NCBI GenBank assembly: GCA_001939145.1
Contig: LSRX01000319.1
Span: forward strand, 401,792-465,791
Length of the DNA: 64,000 nt
Reading direction: 5' to 3'
Source: Symbiodinium microadriaticum
Taxonomy: Eukaryota; Sar; Dinophyceae; Suessiales; Symbiodiniaceae
How positions within the stretch are numbered: position 1 is the stretch's first letter; each line of letters begins with the position of its first letter. This document shows positions 63,099 through 64,000 of the stretch, piece by piece. The notes under the pieces are model-generated. The model was not told the origin of the DNA. It did not search any database and worked only from the letters and a program-made list of their open reading frames with translations. A program made the position numbers and the translations under genes.

Positions 63099-63170
63099 TT
63101 AGCCGGACGGGCTGCACGAAACCAGGCTCTTGCCCTCACTTCCCCCAGGCGAGGAGCCAAGGGCTTTAGA
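63099..63170 (-). CDS. Terminal exon, Gly/Ser-rich
   Basis: A minus-strand frame with LGSSPGGSEGKSLVSCSPSG ending at TAA 63099-63101. The acceptor is perhaps TCTAAAG. Confidence 0.45.
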   Translation of the reverse strand, partial: SKALGSSPGGSEGKSLVSCSPSG

Positions 63171-63174
63171 TCGT

Positions 63175-63764
63175 TCTATAGAAACTTAAAGAGTCTTGCA
63201 CGGGGTTTACTCAGTTCCATCGGCGGTGTTAGGGTCTTCCGGGTTTTTAGGTTTCCGCGGCTTGGAGATTAGGTCTTTTACGGTCTGGGACTCTAAAAGT
63301 CTTTCAAAGCTTCATAGATCTGTCGTTTTCCTGGATTGGGAGCCAACTTTGTCCCCATCGGTTTTTTTTCATTCGCCGGGTCCAGACTACACAAGAAAAG
63401 CCAGAATCTACAAAACACACACACACACACAATGTGAGAGCGCTAGAAGGATCACCTTAGCATGTTTGTCACCAAGCCTCTGAGCTCCAATCACTATAAT
63501 ACGGTCTCAAGGTCCACGTCGCTGATAACCCCTGACACTAAACTACCACACTGCGATCCTAAAGTTCATGCATCTTAATCTTAAAGCACCTTGGACTCGG
63601 ACCCATCGGGATAGGTCACACTGCCAGCCAGGATGATGTGATTCACCGGTTTGGCGTTGAGTGTGTGTCGAGTTTCACGCTTTTGAATTTGAAGCGCTGT
63701 TTAGAGTAGGTGCTTCGAGGCGGTTTGAAAGCCCCACCCACATTTCCCACAGAATCCGAGGAGC
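63175..63764. other. Unassigned stretch
   Basis: Little telomere-type repeat. A short (CA)n at 63417-63431. No exon could be supported. Confidence 0.4.
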
Positions 63765-63832
63765 ACACGTATGTATGTATATTTCTTTATATATACATAC
63801 ATATATGCATTTATATATATATATATACATAC

Positions 63833-63866
<34 letters not shown>

Positions 63867-64000
63867 GACTACGGAAACAAACGTAAATAGAAATAGAAAT
63901 ATAAACAGAAATAGCTAAATAAGGACACACATAAATATAGATATAAAGATGAATAAAAAATAATTATGAAATAGATATATATAGAAATCAACAAATATAC
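63765..64000. repeat. TA/CATA microsatellite and GAAATA-rich tail
   Basis: Interrupted (TA)n and (CATA)n to 63866, then A/T-rich sequence with repeated ATAGAAATA words to the window end. Confidence 0.85.

Noticed and set aside
1..64000. True chromosome-end telomere
   Set aside because: TTTAGGG-type tracts occur throughout, in both orientations, with heavy drift and coding exons between. This is interstitial, not terminal.
1..64000. CRISPR arrays, prokaryotic operons, tRNA or rRNA genes
   Set aside because: No regular spacer-repeat array, no ribosome-binding-site pattern and no recognisable tRNA or rRNA segment was seen by eye.

Overview
The window looks like nuclear DNA of a dinoflagellate, probably Symbiodiniaceae or a close relative. 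The reasons are very short exons, very short introns, AG|G acceptors, one-directional gene order, a tandem RCC1-type gene, a very large LINE, and TTTAGGG telomere-type sequence spread through almost the whole window. The phylum is inferred from these traits and was not tested by a search.

Layout. The left part (about 1-26 kb) and right part (about 40-64 kb) look at first like gene-poor repeat: degenerate TTTAGGG/CCCTAAA tracts mixed with about 100-bp fold-back elements. Hand translation shows many short coding exons between the repeats. Every exon I could support is on the minus strand. Several chains join in phase: 15489-16049, 19855-20639, 22326-22603, 22933-23797, 24050-24648, 25806-26002, 40419-41138 and 62083-62555. 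I did not recognise most of the products. The named exceptions are an RCC1-like repeat protein (4564-5391) and a zinc-binding protein (24050-24648).

The repeats and genes are linked. Several introns consist almost wholly of telomere-type repeat: 15834-15940 and 22967-23031, and in the opposite orientation 25878-25932. At least eight exons end at a G|GTTTAGGG-like donor. Two fold-back families form complete introns (20499-20580 and 23411-23518). The favoured reading is that TTTAGGG tracts and small inverted-repeat elements act here as introners (mobile or template-derived introns).

The centre (about 26366-39338) is one LINE-type retrotransposon on the minus strand, about 13 kb. It has an ORF1 with a coiled coil and a giant ORF2 of about 3,800 codons. 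ORF2 carries three diverged copies of an unrecognised module of about 240 residues, then RNase H, APE-type endonuclease, reverse transcriptase and two C2H2 fingers. RNase H upstream of the endonuclease is an unusual order. Three single-base frame breaks interrupt the element. Both ends lie at TA/CA microsatellite.

Assembly caveats: one 331-base gap (16079-16409) and four single N bases, two of them at suspicious duplications. Exon models are hand-made and have no transcript support.
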